Source: Ophiocordyceps camponoti-saundersi (nom. inval.) (Eukaryota; Ascomycota; Sordariomycetes; Hypocreales; Ophiocordycipitaceae). From it: a stretch of DNA of 64,000 nucleotides. Under the pieces are notes generated by a model. It was not told where the DNA came from. It was given only the letters and a program-made list of their open reading frames with translations, and made no database searches. Each line of letters begins with the position of its first letter. Within the stretch, counting starts at the first letter, position 1. This document shows, piece by piece, positions 63,193 through 64,000 of this stretch. The stretch is from positions 47,658-111,657 of the forward strand of contig PDHQ01000106.1 in the NCBI GenBank assembly GCA_003339415.1, read 5' to 3'. The translations under genes were made by a program, and so were the position numbers.

Positions 63193-63641
63193 TTAGCTAT
63201 TTATTATAAAATTATAGAATAGCTATTATAAAAGATATAAATATAAGTAAAAATCTTTTAAAAATTAAAATAATAATTATAAAAAAATCTAAATTATTAC
63301 TTAAAGGAATACTAAGCTAATTATATAGCTAAGAGCTTAAGAAAGATTTTCTAATATAAAGATTTCCTAGTATATAGTAATTTCCTAGCGTATAAAGATT
63401 TCCTAGTAAAATCCGGAGATTTTTAAAGGTATATTTTAATACTAAATCTAATTAGAGATCTTAGTAAAATCCTAAAAGTTATTATAAAGAAATCTTAAGA
63501 GGAAATCTTAGTAATTTCTTAAGTATAAAGGTAATAAAATTTCTAAAGGAAATTTAAGTAAAATCCTAAAAGAGGAAATCTAAGTAAAATATTATAAGAG
63601 GTTAAGCGATTTATAAGGGTATTATTATATATTTTATATTA
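63193..63641 (+). repeat. 3' LTR of F
   Basis: About 0.45 kb, partner of 29666-30182 but lacking about 70 bp found there. It shows the same spaced GAAATCTTAGTAAAAT-type repeats (about 63450-63600). Ends TATATTA. Confidence 0.7.
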
Positions 63642-63873
63642 CTAAGCTTTTTAATAAATAATACTTTAATTATTATATTTAGTAATATACTTTATTTACT
63701 AAGCGTAAAGAAATAATTATAGCTAAGATTTAAATTAGCTTCTTTTTTAAGTAATAGCCTCTAAGCTATAAGCTTTATTATATTATTTTAGCTAGCTAAC
63801 TTAGCTATACTCTCGCTTAAATATATTTACTTTATATATAATATTATTATATTAATAATTTTAACAGTACTTA
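63642..63873. other. unassigned AT-rich sequence right of F
   Basis: Short flank between F and the terminal microsatellite. A few GC-bearing bases (CTCTCGC near 63810, CAG at about 63865), no feature recognised. It may be the original target sequence of F. Confidence 0.5.

Positions 63874-64000
<127 letters not shown>

Larger units (their letters stand above)
29666..63641 (+). mobile_element. LTR element F, about 10 kb before insertions
   Basis: The outermost element of the nest. Its LTRs (29666-30182 and 63193-63641) are homologous along their length, apart from about 70 bp present only in the left one. Removing E (with C and B inside) and D leaves an interior of about 9 kb in three pieces: 30183-36044, 52710-55029 and 62338-63192. 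A polypurine tract (63178-63192) next to the right LTR indicates plus polarity. No clean target duplication was found (left flank AAATA or ATAAGC, right CTAAGC). The interior is so decayed that I could not assign Ty3 or Copia type. Confidence 0.65.

Noticed and set aside
29666..63641. Single target duplication for F (ATAAGC/CTAAGC)
   Set aside because: Five of six bases match, but the LTR start is uncertain by several bases in this AT-rich context, so it is not claimed.

Overview
This window looks like a heterochromatic, transposon-filled AT-rich block of a filamentous ascomycete (Pezizomycotina) genome that has been saturated by repeat-induced point mutation (RIP). The direct evidence is dinucleotide bias. 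CpA and TpG are nearly absent on both strands (only two cases in the first 660 bases), TpA is in large excess, and CpG is retained (blocks such as GCGCGC and CCGCGG survive). Paired repeat copies differ almost only by C/T and G/A transitions. I find no intact protein gene, tRNA, rRNA or CRISPR array. Everything recognisable is a mobile element whose reading frames are broken by TAA/TAG codons where CAA, CAG or TGG probably stood.

Layout. 1-4127: unassigned AT-rich debris. 4133-11044: Ty3/Gypsy element 'H' on +, with 249-bp LTRs and clear RT and RNase H. 11050-15040: non-LTR (LINE/Tad-like) remnant on +, with a (TAA)n tail. 15041-29665: a 1.84-kb repeat family 'R2' in five full or partial head-to-tail units, interrupted at 20203-27486 by element 'A'. 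29666-63641: one old LTR element 'F' (LTRs about 0.45-0.51 kb) blown apart by later insertions. Inside F sits a small 1.78-kb LTR element 'E' (36050-52704); inside E is 'C' (36863-51732), a minus-strand relative of A; inside C is chromovirus 'B' (41690-49280, minus). A third copy of the A family, 'D' (55035-62332, minus), also lies in F. 63642-64000 ends in a long (TTA)n microsatellite.

The nesting gives a relative order, F then E then C then B. B, the innermost, keeps the most CpA/TpG, as expected if it went through fewer RIP cycles. Five-base target duplications flank A (AAAAG), B (CTTTT), D (AAAGG) and E (GTTAT) exactly, C with one transition (CTACC/TTACC), and H with two (CTAAG/TTAAA). 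Nearly all LTRs now begin TA and end TA, the RIP product of the canonical TG...CA.

Two things stand out. First, B is a gag-pol-chromodomain Ty3/Gypsy element with an extra gene of about 1.2 kb between the chromodomain and the 3' LTR, on the strand opposite to pol. Second, the A/C/D family has LTR-like 301-bp terminal repeats and target duplications, but instead of a recognisable reverse transcriptase it carries one giant reading frame (at least 1,370 codons) behind its own TATA/pyrimidine-tract promoter. I could not identify that protein.
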